Below are positions 63,886 to 64,000 of a DNA stretch of 64,000 nucleotides, piece after piece. Source of the stretch: Thioploca ingrica (lineage in GTDB: Bacteria > Pseudomonadota > Gammaproteobacteria > Beggiatoales > Beggiatoaceae); contig AP014633.1 of assembly GCA_000828835.1 (NCBI GenBank), forward strand, positions 4,746,006 through 4,810,005. Direction: 5' to 3'. How positions within the stretch are numbered: position 1 is the stretch's first letter; every line of letters begins with the position of its first letter. Under the pieces are notes generated by a model that saw nothing but the letters and a program-made list of their open reading frames with translations, ran no database searches and had not been told where the DNA came from. Position numbers and translations under genes: made by a program.

Positions 63886-64000
63886 TAGCTCGATCTACTC
63901 GGATGTAAGATAACCAGAAGCATTTTAATAATAGTCTTGATTCTCTTCAATTCATCCTTACATGTGAGGTTAAGCAACCACATTATGAGGATAATTGCCA

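Overview
The window reads as chromosomal DNA of a gammaproteobacterium, most likely a sulfur-oxidising member of the Thiotrichales (Beggiatoa/Thiomargarita-like). This is an inference from the PBP1A <-> pilMNOPQ divergent pair, PlsY, AmpD and RND efflux genes, moderately AT-rich DNA, DUF433/DUF5615 and Uma2 genes, and very many short G-run/C-run palindromes between genes. I saw no rRNA, tRNA or CRISPR array.

Layout. 0.2-0.8 kb: a DUF5615/DUF433 toxin-antitoxin pair. 1.0-8.2 kb (minus): a tightly spaced run of plsY, a lipoprotein, a DUF4139 protein, an OsmC-like protein, a family 2 glycosyltransferase and a Gfo/Idh/MocA-SDR fusion, probably one operon with an envelope theme. 8.4-17.6 kb: mrcA (PBP1A) divergent from pilM, pilN, pilO, two tandem pilP paralogues and pilQ, the type IV pilus alignment complex and secretin. 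17.8-23.9 kb: a giant lipoprotein of repeated invasin-like Ig domains directly after pilQ. 24.0-27.3 kb: a RelE-like toxin-antitoxin pair bracketed by inverted repeats, then purM, purN and a small Cys-repeat periplasmic protein. 27.4-31.3 kb (minus): an OGT-like TPR glycosyltransferase after argG, and a stand-alone CZB-like protein. 31.5-40 kb (minus): a Uma2 protein, an RND pump with its adaptor, and a large chemoreceptor. 40.1-44.2 kb: ampD, a polytopic membrane protein and an Ala-rich helical exported protein. 44.6-51.9 kb: a PspA homologue followed by a 2184-residue polytopic membrane protein. 52-54 kb: a small lipoprotein, a small hypothetical and a DUF599 protein. 54.2-58 kb: a decay zone with an IS4-type element nested in an IS630-type element, a truncated NIT-domain sensor and a broken nitrate/taurine-type substrate-binding protein gene. 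58.1-63.7 kb (minus): a 1881-residue secreted repeat protein.

The most striking non-genic signal is a family of 110-155 bp transposase-less elements ending in CAATGCCATTAAGTTAAG. Two copies lie in the pil operon and one is nested inside another repeat; these three are flanked by 11-bp direct repeats. The ends and target-duplication length resemble the IS231 group of the IS4 family, as I remember it. The best candidates for an undescribed protein system are the pspA-giant membrane protein pair and the pil operon with duplicated pilP and an adjoining giant Ig-repeat lipoprotein.
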